Part shown: positions 43,772 through 50,652 of the stretch, piece after piece
Numbering within the stretch: the stretch's first letter is position 1
How the letters are laid out: each line of letters starts with the position of its first letter
Assembly (NCBI RefSeq): GCF_005280205.1
Contig: NZ_SUND01000002.1
Coordinates: 310,001 to 374,000, forward strand
Length of the DNA stretch: 64,000 nucleotides
From: Bacillus yapensis
GTDB taxonomy: Bacteria; Bacillota; Bacilli; Bacillales; Cytobacillaceae
Direction: 5' to 3'
Position numbers and translations under genes: made by a program
Notes under the pieces: generated by a model
Seen by the model: the letters and a program-made list of their open reading frames with translations, nothing else
Told to the model about the DNA's origin: nothing
Database searches by the model: none

Positions 43772-44407
43772 ATGGATGAAACACTCATATCCAAAAAGGA
43801 TCTTTTAGAAGAAACGAATATTACGTATGGTCAGTTATATCGATGGAAGAGAAAGAAGTTAATTCCCGAGGATTGGTTTATAAGAAAATCTACATTTACA
43901 GGGCAGGAGACATTTTTCCCAAGAGAAAAAATCCTCGAGCGAGTGAACAGGATTAAGGAGTTGAAAGAGGATCTATCCTTAGATGAGTTAGCCAATGCTT
44001 TCTCACCGAGTACCAAAGACATCGAATTGTCTAAGGGAGATTTCGAGAAACATAACATTGTTTCGAAAAATACTATGCAAATTTACGAAGAGCAGCAAGG
44101 AACTTTGAAGACGATTACGTTCCAAACCGCTTTGTATTTGTATATTTTAGATAAGGCATTGGAGACGGGTGAAATTGGTTGGGAAGAAGGAAAGCAGCTA
44201 ACTCAAACATTGTCGGACTATTACCCGAAACTAGAACAAACCCATGCTTCTGTTGTGGTATTAAGGAAATTGGGTGTTGCATCAGTCTTACTTGTTACAA
44301 ATGCTAGTCCCTTTTTTGTAGATTCCAAAACGAAGGTGGCTGTGCACTTGAAAATTGAAGATGTCATTAATGAAGTAATTAATGTGTTTGTGAGGAGTGG
44401 GTACTGA
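43772..44407 (+). CDS. yhbD: YhbD-like protein with MerR-type HTH (DUF4004)
   Basis: 211 residues. The N-terminal 70 are a MerR-like helix-turn-helix (ISKKDLLEETNITYGQLYRWKR, then FFPREKILERVNRIKELKEDL). The rest matches B. subtilis YhbD. AGAGGTG precedes ATG 43772. In B. subtilis yhbD is followed by the bactofilins yhbE and yhbF, as here. I infer it controls its own operon through the dyad at 43731. Confidence 0.85.
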   Translation: MDETLISKKDLLEETNITYGQLYRWKRKKLIPEDWFIRKSTFTGQETFFPREKILERVNRIKELKEDLSLDELANAFSPSTKDIELSKGDFEKHNIVSKNTMQIYEEQQGTLKTITFQTALYLYILDKALETGEIGWEEGKQLTQTLSDYYPKLEQTHASVVVLRKLGVASVLLVTNASPFFVDSKTKVAVHLKIEDVINEVINVFVRSGY

Positions 44408-44408
44408 G

Positions 44409-45053
44409 ATGGGGAATTATGCGATGAAGGACTTGAAAATTGTTGGTGATGGGAGCTATCCTGGCGGAAATTATGAAAAAGTTGCCATCATTGGTAACGG
44501 GATTGTTAGCGGGGATGTAACTGCCGGGGAAGGAAAATTTACTGGGAGCTGCGCTGTACAGGGGAATGCCTCGTTTGAGATTTTTCGAATGGTGGGCCAG
44601 GGAGATATTGATGGAGACCTGATAAGTGAAGAGGTCAAAGTAGCTGGTGAATTGAATGTTAAGTCGATTCGGTCAGAACTTTTAAAAATAAAGGGATTTT
44701 TGAATTCGTCTGGAAATATAGAAGTAGAAGAGATGAACGTCAAAGGTGGATTTGATATCAAGGGTTCCCTAAATGTAGGTCAATTAAGTGTGAATTTACA
44801 AATTGCACCGAGTACTGTAACGGAAATTGGTGGGGAAGAGATTACGATTAAGAGTAGGGGGTTACTAAATCGTACGTACAGACTTGAGGCTGAATTAATT
44901 GAAGGTGATTCAATTTATCTAGAGTATACAACTGCAAAAGTCGTCAGAGGGAACGATATTGAGCTTGGACCTGGGTGTCAAATTGGGTTGGTGGAGTACC
45001 GAGAGAATTTTGAAAATAAAGACTCAAAAGTTGGAGATGCCAAAAAGATCTAA
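44409..45053 (+). CDS. bacE: bactofilin BacE-like (YhbE)
   Basis: 214 residues dominated by short beta-helix repeats rich in Gly and hydrophobics (VAIIGNGIVSGDVTAGEGKF, DIDGDLISEEVKVAGELNV). The C-terminal LVEYRE motif is shared with the next gene. Bactofilins polymerise without nucleotide into filaments; in B. subtilis BacE and BacF are needed for motility (hook assembly). The ATG at 44409 is one base after the yhbD stop; a GTG at 44397 is in frame. Confidence 0.88.
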   Translation: MGNYAMKDLKIVGDGSYPGGNYEKVAIIGNGIVSGDVTAGEGKFTGSCAVQGNASFEIFRMVGQGDIDGDLISEEVKVAGELNVKSIRSELLKIKGFLNSSGNIEVEEMNVKGGFDIKGSLNVGQLSVNLQIAPSTVTEIGGEEITIKSRGLLNRTYRLEAELIEGDSIYLEYTTAKVVRGNDIELGPGCQIGLVEYRENFENKDSKVGDAKKI

Positions 45054-45069
45054 TGGGAGGATTTTGCAA

Positions 45070-45744
45070 ATGGCTATAGGACAAAAAGGTGATTTAATCA
45101 TTTCTGGACATGGAAAATCAGGTGGAGGTTCATTTGAACGGGTAATCATCAATGGACATGGTGTTATTCATGGAGATATCACTGCCAGGGTTGTAGTTAT
45201 AAATGGCATTTCCAAGATGCATGCTAGTGTTTACGCTGAAGAAATGGAGATAAATGGTCATTCAAAGAATGAAGGACGTGTAACCTTTAGGAAAATGGAG
45301 ATCAACGGAAAGGCATCCTTCTTAAACAGTATTGAGGGAAAAGAACTACAACTCAATGGAATGGTGAAAATTGAAGGGGACTGTGAAGTTGAAAACGCCG
45401 AATTAAATGGTGGTTTTACGATTGAAGGTCTTTTAAATGCTGACACAATTGCCATTTCCTTGAGTGGACGTTCAACTGTAAAAGAAATTGGAGGAGAGAC
45501 TATTTCGGTGAAAAGGGATAAACAGAGCTTCTTGCAATTAGATAAATTATTTTCCATCTTAAATAAAGAGCTTACGGCTGATATGATTGAGGGAGATGTA
45601 ATCGAACTAGAAAATACGATAGCGAAAACTGTTCGAGGAAAACATGTTCATATTGGGCCTGGCTGCCAGATTGACTTAGTGGAATACCGAGAAGATATCC
45701 GGATTTCAGAGGAAGCAGATGTGAAGAAATCTGTTAAAATATGA
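45070..45744 (+). CDS. bacF: bactofilin BacF-like (YhbF)
   Basis: 224 residues with the same beta-helix repeats (IISGHGKSGGGSFERVIING, MEINGHSKNEGRVTFRKMEI) and ends in IDLVEYREDI, paralogous to the upstream bactofilin (both share TVxEIGGExI and AKxVRGxxxxxGPGCQI). GGGAGG precedes ATG 45070; the longer frame overlaps bacE. Last gene of the operon. Confidence 0.88.
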   Translation: MAIGQKGDLIISGHGKSGGGSFERVIINGHGVIHGDITARVVVINGISKMHASVYAEEMEINGHSKNEGRVTFRKMEINGKASFLNSIEGKELQLNGMVKIEGDCEVENAELNGGFTIEGLLNADTIAISLSGRSTVKEIGGETISVKRDKQSFLQLDKLFSILNKELTADMIEGDVIELENTIAKTVRGKHVHIGPGCQIDLVEYREDIRISEEADVKKSVKI

Positions 45745-45745
45745 A

Positions 45746-45776
45746 AAAAAGTCGATCCTCTTGATCGACTTTTTTC
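45746..45776. terminator. bidirectional terminator
   Basis: AAAAAGTCGATC pairs with GATCGACTTTTT; T runs occur on both strands. It serves bacF and the convergent GIY-YIG gene. Confidence 0.85.
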
Positions 45777-45780
45777 ATGT

Positions 45781-46143
45781 TCATGATGGTTTACGTTTGT
45801 TATAGCCTTTTTCATCGTATGGTTGAAGTTTCTCTAACCATTTATTTTCAAGCTCCTCTAATGCTTCCTTCTCATTATAGTATGGGTCGTCTTTCTTTTT
45901 TAAGACCTCCAAAACTTCAATAATAAAGGCATCTTTTCCGAATTGCTGCCACTCTTTTTGGACCTCTGTGTAGATGGAATTACCACCGTTTGTTTCAAGC
46001 ATAAATCTTAATCCATTTAATGTTTTCAAATTTTTAGTACTGCCAACGAAAATTTTTCCGTTTAGCGTATTTTTAATTTGATAAATTCCAGCTTCTATTT
46101 CAATTTCTTTAAATTGTTGTTTTAATTCCTTTTTACGTTCCAT
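45781..46143 (-). CDS. GIY-YIG nuclease family protein
   Basis: 120 residues. GIYQIKNTLNGKIFVGSTKNLK is the GIY-(x)-VG core, with Arg in NGLRFML, Glu in the helix LEELENKWLE and Asn in KGYNKRK, so the key catalytic positions appear kept. It starts at ATG 46143 after AAGGTGA. It follows the zinc-finger/DUF2087 regulator gene after 15 bases and forms an operon with it, a pairing seen in other Bacillus. Confidence 0.85.
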   Translation of the reverse strand: MERKKELKQQFKEIEIEAGIYQIKNTLNGKIFVGSTKNLKTLNGLRFMLETNGGNSIYTEVQKEWQQFGKDAFIIEVLEVLKKKDDPYYNEKEALEELENKWLEKLQPYDEKGYNKRKPS

Positions 46144-46158
46144 CTTTATCACCTTTAT

Positions 46159-46905
46159 CTATTTTATTAGCCAATATTGACTTCCGTCTGGCTTACGATC
46201 AAGAAACCCATATTCGATTAAATATCTTCTAATCAAGACGTAATCCTCATAGAAATCCTTTAGAGACTGATTCAATTCATTTTCGTTGTAAACATAATCT
46301 ACTTTCAACTGCTTAGCAATTTCCTGAAGTGCTACCAATCTTTGTTTTTCTTTTGGAGGGAATTTCATCAACTTACCATTTGAGAAAAATTTCTTAATGA
46401 TTTTTAATTGTTCTTCTTCGGTAACGTTATAACGCTCATCGACCATTTTCGCTGTTTTATGAACAGGAATAAAGGCTGGTGCATATTCGTCCTTTTCTTT
46501 TAATAGCTCCATTAATGCTAAAAATGTTTTTGCTTGTCGTTCCTTTTCTTTTAACGCAAAACGATGGTGGCGAATGGTTGAGGTACTTCCAATTCCAAGC
46601 TCAGTTTGTACCTCAGTATCGGTTTTTCCTTGATAAAAAAGGTCGAGTAGTCCTTTTTGATGATCGGTTAGCCCGGTAAGTTTCTTATCCATTCTAAGTA
46701 AGTACTCAAATACAGATTCGTGAGACAATTCGATATGAATACGAATAAAACGTTCTGCCTCATATAGAACATCGTTGTATGGATAAATCACACCTTTATC
46801 AATTTTCTCACCACATAGGAGGCACGTATAAGCATTCTTTTCTTCGATATAACCTCTCTTTAGTTCTTCTAACGAAGCATTCCAAAATAATTCTGATACA
46901 TCCAT
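46159..46905 (-). CDS. zinc-finger/HTH/DUF2087 transcriptional regulator (copy 2)
   Basis: 248 residues with the same plan as 18782..19540: a C2H2 site (CLLC ... IHIELSHE), an HTH (LLDLFYQGKTDTEVQTELGIG, STSTIRHHRFALKEKERQAK) and a DUF2087 end (LIRRYLIEYGFLDRKPDGSQYWLI). A dyad ACAAAC-N13-GTTTGT (46951-46975) lies in the upstream region. The neighbouring GIY-YIG gene may be functionally linked. Signal and targets are unknown. Confidence 0.8.
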   Translation of the reverse strand: MDVSELFWNASLEELKRGYIEEKNAYTCLLCGEKIDKGVIYPYNDVLYEAERFIRIHIELSHESVFEYLLRMDKKLTGLTDHQKGLLDLFYQGKTDTEVQTELGIGSTSTIRHHRFALKEKERQAKTFLALMELLKEKDEYAPAFIPVHKTAKMVDERYNVTEEEQLKIIKKFFSNGKLMKFPPKEKQRLVALQEIAKQLKVDYVYNENELNQSLKDFYEDYVLIRRYLIEYGFLDRKPDGSQYWLIK

Positions 46906-47100
46906 GTCATTCCCGCTTCCTAAACAAATATATGATTTATTTTCTTAATAACAAACATTTTAATAAAAAGTTTGTGTTTAGTCAAATAAAATTGATTTAT
47001 GTTTGTCTATGAACTAACAAATCGGAAATATGTTTATCAAAAAAATATAGAGGAAATTTCAGTCGTTTGTAGAAATCATAAAGAAGGGAGGAATTATTTT

Positions 47101-47796
47101 ATGAAACAAATCATCGCTTTAGGTGGGGGCGGGTTCTCGATGGAGCCTGAAAATACACTATTAGACTCTTATATTCTTAAACTATCAAATAAGGAAAGAC
47201 CTAAAATCTGTTTTATTCCAACAGCCAGTGGAGATTCAGAGGATTATATTTCACGTTTCTATCAATTTTTCGAAAAGATGAACTGTGAACCATCTCATTT
47301 ATCTTTGTTTGTTCCTCCAACGAGAGATTTGGAAGGGTACATTTTAGAAAAAGATATTATATATGTCGGTGGTGGAAGTACGAAAAATCTAGTGGCTCTA
47401 TGGAAGGAATGGGGTTTAGATTCCATCTTGAAGAAAGCATGGAGTCAAGAAATAATCATTGCAGGAATCAGTGCCGGAGCGATTTGCTGGTTTGAAGAAG
47501 GTGTCACAGGCTCTTTCGGAGGGATGGATCCGATTGGTGCTTTAGGATTTTTAAAGGGAAGCTATTGCCCGCATTACGATGGGGAAGTCGATAGAAGACC
47601 AGCTTATCGGAAGTTAATTGAGGAAAAAGAAATCATTCCTGGGTATGCAGTGGATGATGGGGCAGCACTTCATTTTATAGATGACAAGCTTTATCAGGTT
47701 GTAACTTCACGGCCAAATGCTAAAGCTTATCGAGTATTTTTAGAAGATGGCGTTATCGAGGAAGAACTTGAAAAGAAATACTTAGGTGAAGAATGA
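47101..47796 (+). CDS. peptidase E-like protein (S51 family)
   Basis: 231 residues of the class-I-amidotransferase-like fold: IIALGGGGFSMEPENTLLD, DIIYVGGGSTKNLVALWKEWG and the nucleophile elbow AGISAGAICWFEEG with Ser, plus GYAVDDGAALHF. It resembles aspartyl dipeptidase and B. subtilis YgaJ. GGGAGG precedes ATG 47101; the longer frame from 46999 is not supported. It overlaps the next gene by four bases. Confidence 0.9.
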   Translation: MKQIIALGGGGFSMEPENTLLDSYILKLSNKERPKICFIPTASGDSEDYISRFYQFFEKMNCEPSHLSLFVPPTRDLEGYILEKDIIYVGGGSTKNLVALWKEWGLDSILKKAWSQEIIIAGISAGAICWFEEGVTGSFGGMDPIGALGFLKGSYCPHYDGEVDRRPAYRKLIEEKEIIPGYAVDDGAALHFIDDKLYQVVTSRPNAKAYRVFLEDGVIEEELEKKYLGEE

Positions 47797-48155
47797 AAAA
47801 ATTAGCAGTTACATTAGGGCTAGTACTTGGTCTTGTAATGGTTTTAGTCGCGGGAGGATTTGGAATTGGACTATTGGTAGCCATAACTTACGAGAGTGGG
47901 GATGCATCAGGCTTGCTCTTCATTATCGTACTACTGATACTCCTGTTTGCGCTCATAACCATCATAGGTGTGTTTAAGGTAAATCGTCCTGGGTGGTTGC
48001 GATTTTACGTCGTTTATTGTTTTATTCTTGGTATAGCATCTTTGATTGCCTTCTTTATTTTGAGAGGAGCAATCGGAGTTTATATGGAAGGCGCAATTCT
48101 TATCATGGGTATCTTATTTATTTGTTTGGGTGTTATTGTGAAAAAAATTCCATGA
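47793..48155 (+). CDS. membrane protein, 120 residues
   Basis: Four hydrophobic segments (LGLVLGLVMVLVAGGFGIGLLVAI in part, LLFIIVLLILLFALITIIGVF in part, FYVVYCFILGIASLIAFFIL, GAILIMGILFICLGVIV). No family is recognised. ATGA overlap with the peptidase gene indicates coupling. A hairpin follows the stop. Confidence 0.7.
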   Translation: MKKLAVTLGLVLGLVMVLVAGGFGIGLLVAITYESGDASGLLFIIVLLILLFALITIIGVFKVNRPGWLRFYVVYCFILGIASLIAFFILRGAIGVYMEGAILIMGILFICLGVIVKKIP

Positions 48156-48156
48156 T

Positions 48157-48182
48157 AAAAGGCTGTTTTTGCAGTCTTTTTT
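48157..48182 (+). terminator. terminator after membrane protein gene
   Basis: AAAAGGCTG pairs with CAGTCTTTT (wobble), followed by further T. Confidence 0.65.
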
Positions 48183-48288
48183 CATTTGGACAAATCCTTT
48201 AGATCGGTACGATGAAGCAACCTAGATCAAATTATTTACCTATAGAACTAGGAATATAATTCTAGTTTTTGATTAAAACGCTGATGAA

Positions 48289-48343
48289 TTGTCAAAAATA
48301 TTGTAAAATAAGTTTACAATATAATACCATTTACTGTTATAAT
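48289..48343 (+). promoter_or_regulatory. extended -10 promoter of the Spo0E gene, with a 0A-box-like site
   Basis: TGTTATAAT (48335-48343) is an ideal extended -10; TTTACA (48313-48318) is 19 bases upstream. TTGTCAAAAA (48289-48298) resembles the Spo0A box TTGTCGAAA with one mismatch. The box is only suggestive. Confidence 0.4.
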
Positions 48344-48387
48344 AGGTAATAATTTCTCTGATATTGTTTTTTTAGGAGGATTTATCC

Positions 48388-48558
48388 ATGAAGATAGATG
48401 CGAAATACACAGACTTACATAAAAACATAGAACATCTTAGAAGCAAAATGATGAAGACTGGATATAATAAAGGATTGTTAAATTCAGAAACCATTAAATA
48501 TAGCCAAAAGCTTGATGAATTAATTATCCAACATCAAACTTCACAAAGAAAAAATTAA
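48388..48558 (+). CDS. Spo0E-family aspartyl-phosphate phosphatase
   Basis: 56 residues. The family motif SxxxD region is SQKLDELI in LNSETIKYSQKLDELIIQ, after a first helix with IEHLRSKM. Spo0E-like proteins dephosphorylate Spo0A~P and delay sporulation. TAGGAGGA precedes the ATG. Length is normal for the short members. A terminator follows. Confidence 0.82.
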   Translation: MKIDAKYTDLHKNIEHLRSKMMKTGYNKGLLNSETIKYSQKLDELIIQHQTSQRKN

Positions 48559-48579
48559 TTAGGTCAATTGTTCTATTTC

Positions 48580-48612
48580 AAAACGATGCTTTTAAAAAGT
48601 ATCGTTTTTTCT
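48580..48612 (+). terminator. terminator of the Spo0E gene
   Basis: AAAACGATGCTTTT pairs with AAAGTATCGTTTT (wobble), followed by TTTT. Confidence 0.8.
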
Positions 48613-48677
48613 CATTTAAAGGGAAATGTTATATCTGTATAGAATTAGAAGTGAAATAGTTTAAAAGGAGCGATTAT

Positions 48678-49568
48678 ATGGTAATTAGAGAAATAAGAAT
48701 CGAGGATGCTAGAAGATTTGTAGATCTAATCAAGCGAGTTGAAAGTGAATCTGATTTTATGCTAATGGAGCCTGGGGAACGAAAGCTGACAGTCGAGCAA
48801 CAGATTAAAAGAATAGAAGGAATGAAGAAGTCCAGTAACTCTACTATTTTCCTTGCTGAAAAAGATGAGGAACTAATTGGCTATCTGATCGCGGTAGGTG
48901 GCACAGCAAAACGAAACAAGCATTCTGTCTATCTAGTAGTGGGGATATTACAGCAGTACCGAGGATTGGGAGTTGGAACAAAACTATTCCAACAATTAGA
49001 TGAGTGGGCGATTGCGAAGGAAATTCATCGATTAGAATTAACCGTTATCCAGCGGAATACATCAGCCCTTGCGTTGTATCGGAAAATGGGATTCGAAATT
49101 GAAGGTACGAAAAAGCACTCCGTTAAAATTGGTGATGAATTTGTAGATGAGTTTTATATGGCAAAGTTTTTACCGACTACCGGAGAAGGTGAAAAATCAC
49201 TTTTAACAGGAATGGAAGGGGTCTTTATTTCTGTTAAAAGTCCACAAGTATCGGCAAAGTGGTATGAGGAAGTACTTGGTTTTTCAATGGTTTATCAGGA
49301 AGAAGAGGCTGCTGTTTTGCGAATTGCCGAAGAGTCTCAAACGGTTGTCTGTCTTGTAAAAACGGAAAATTATCAACCAATGCAGTTCCCTGAGAACTAT
49401 TTTGGTGTTGGAAAGTACTATAACTTTATTCCAAGAGATTTGGAAAAAGCATACGAAAGATTAGTAGAACAAGGCGTTCAAGTTAATCAGATTGACGGAG
49501 AAGGTAATACGAGATTTTTCACTTTTTATGATCCGGATGGAAATCCGTTAGGGGTATGTGGAGAGTAA
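48678..49568 (+). CDS. GNAT acetyltransferase-VOC domain fusion
   Basis: 296 residues in two domains. Residues 1-170 are a GNAT (YRGLGVGTKLFQQLDEWAI, then HRLELTVIQRNTSALALYRKMGF). A short linker (PTTGEGEKS) leads to a VOC domain, residues 180-296 (GVFISVKSPQVSAKWYEEVLGF ... FFTFYDPDGNPLGVCG). Both halves are complete. The VOC part could bind the molecule that the GNAT modifies, or both could act on one toxic compound; that is inference. AAAAGGAG precedes the ATG. Confidence 0.88.
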   Translation: MVIREIRIEDARRFVDLIKRVESESDFMLMEPGERKLTVEQQIKRIEGMKKSSNSTIFLAEKDEELIGYLIAVGGTAKRNKHSVYLVVGILQQYRGLGVGTKLFQQLDEWAIAKEIHRLELTVIQRNTSALALYRKMGFEIEGTKKHSVKIGDEFVDEFYMAKFLPTTGEGEKSLLTGMEGVFISVKSPQVSAKWYEEVLGFSMVYQEEEAAVLRIAEESQTVVCLVKTENYQPMQFPENYFGVGKYYNFIPRDLEKAYERLVEQGVQVNQIDGEGNTRFFTFYDPDGNPLGVCGE

Positions 49569-49646
49569 TGGTCTGTCCTGAGAAAGCATGAAATGACAGG
49601 ATTGCTTTCTTTCAGATTGCTAAGATTGGTTCAAGGAGTGAGTCAT

Positions 49647-50507
49647 ATGGGTTGGGTTGAATCGTTACAGAGGGCCATTGATTTTATGGAAGCAAATTTG
49701 CTAGAAGAAATTTCAATTGAGGAAGTTGCGAAAGTCGCGAATTCATCGCAATTTCATTTTCAGCGAACCTTTTCCATTTTAACCGACATTTCTGTTGGAG
49801 ATTATCTCAGACAAAGACGGTTGTCATTGGCAGCACAGGAGCTAGTTAATACGGATGTGAAAATTATCGACATTGCCCTCAAGTATGGCTATGACACTCC
49901 CGAGGCTTTCTCGAAGGCTTTTCGCAAACAGCATGATGTTACACCATCTGAAGCACGAAAGTATAAGGGGAAGCTGAAATCTTATAATCGCCTGGTCATT
50001 CAGGTGAATTTGAAAGGGGCAGAACCAATGAGGTACAAGATTGTCGAGAAGGATGCTTTTCAGGTAATTGGGGTAAAAAGGGAATTTTCGCTAGTGAATG
50101 AAGAAAATCTAAGGGGAATTCCAAAAATGTGGGATCAGGTACATGCGGATGGTACCAACGATTTGTTGATTTCATTGAATGACGGTGAATTGAAAGGGGT
50201 GCTAGGAGTTTGTGTTGACAAAAGAGAAGGACAGTTGGAGGAAATTGAATATTGGATCGGAACAAATTCATTAAGTGATGTACCGAACCATTTCGAAACC
50301 ATCGTTATTCCTCCATCAAAATGGGGAGTGTTTGAAGTTCATGGGCCAATGCCGCATTCCATGCCAAACACATGGAAGCAAATTTTCTCAGAATGGTTTC
50401 CTTCCCATCAATATGAACATGCGGGAACACCTGAGTTAGAAGTGTATCCAGCAGATAACCCGAATGATCCAAACTATTATTCTGAGATCTGGATTCCGTT
50501 GAAGTAA
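49647..50507 (+). CDS. AraC-family regulator with GyrI-like domain
   Basis: 286 residues. Two helix-turn-helix motifs fill residues 10-105 (ISIEEVAKVANSSQFHFQRTF, IIDIALKYGYDTPEAFSKAFRKQHDVTPSEARK). The C-terminal half is a GyrI-like effector-binding domain (MRYKIVEKDAFQVIGVKREF, GVCVDKREGQLEEIEYWIG). Such regulators often answer to drugs. AAGGAGTGA precedes ATG 49647. Monocistronic. Confidence 0.92.
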   Translation: MGWVESLQRAIDFMEANLLEEISIEEVAKVANSSQFHFQRTFSILTDISVGDYLRQRRLSLAAQELVNTDVKIIDIALKYGYDTPEAFSKAFRKQHDVTPSEARKYKGKLKSYNRLVIQVNLKGAEPMRYKIVEKDAFQVIGVKREFSLVNEENLRGIPKMWDQVHADGTNDLLISLNDGELKGVLGVCVDKREGQLEEIEYWIGTNSLSDVPNHFETIVIPPSKWGVFEVHGPMPHSMPNTWKQIFSEWFPSHQYEHAGTPELEVYPADNPNDPNYYSEIWIPLK

Positions 50508-50518
50508 GAGGTTAAAGC

Positions 50519-50552
50519 AGAGCATCTGATAAAATGATGCTCTGTTTTTTTT
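50519..50552 (+). terminator. terminator after AraC-family gene
   Basis: AGAGCATC/GATGCTCT, then eight T. Confidence 0.9.
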
Positions 50553-50608
50553 GTACACGGAAACCCTGTCAGAAATCTTTACAAGAAGATAGAAGGGGAA
50601 GTAAAAAT

Positions 50609-50627
50609 ATGTTACATTTACTAACAT
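50609..50627. promoter_or_regulatory. inverted repeat upstream of the PucR-type gene
   Basis: ATGTTA-N7-TAACAT, perfect 6-base arms, overlapping a TATAAA -10-like sequence at 50628. It differs from the three pyrimidine-operon elements and could be a site for another regulator. Confidence 0.35.
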
Positions 50628-50652
50628 TATAAATGAACGAGGAGGAGTAATA

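Noticed and set aside
46999-47100. N-terminal extension of the peptidase E-like protein
   Set aside because: GGGAGG and the family N-terminus (MKQIIALGGGG) fit ATG 47101.
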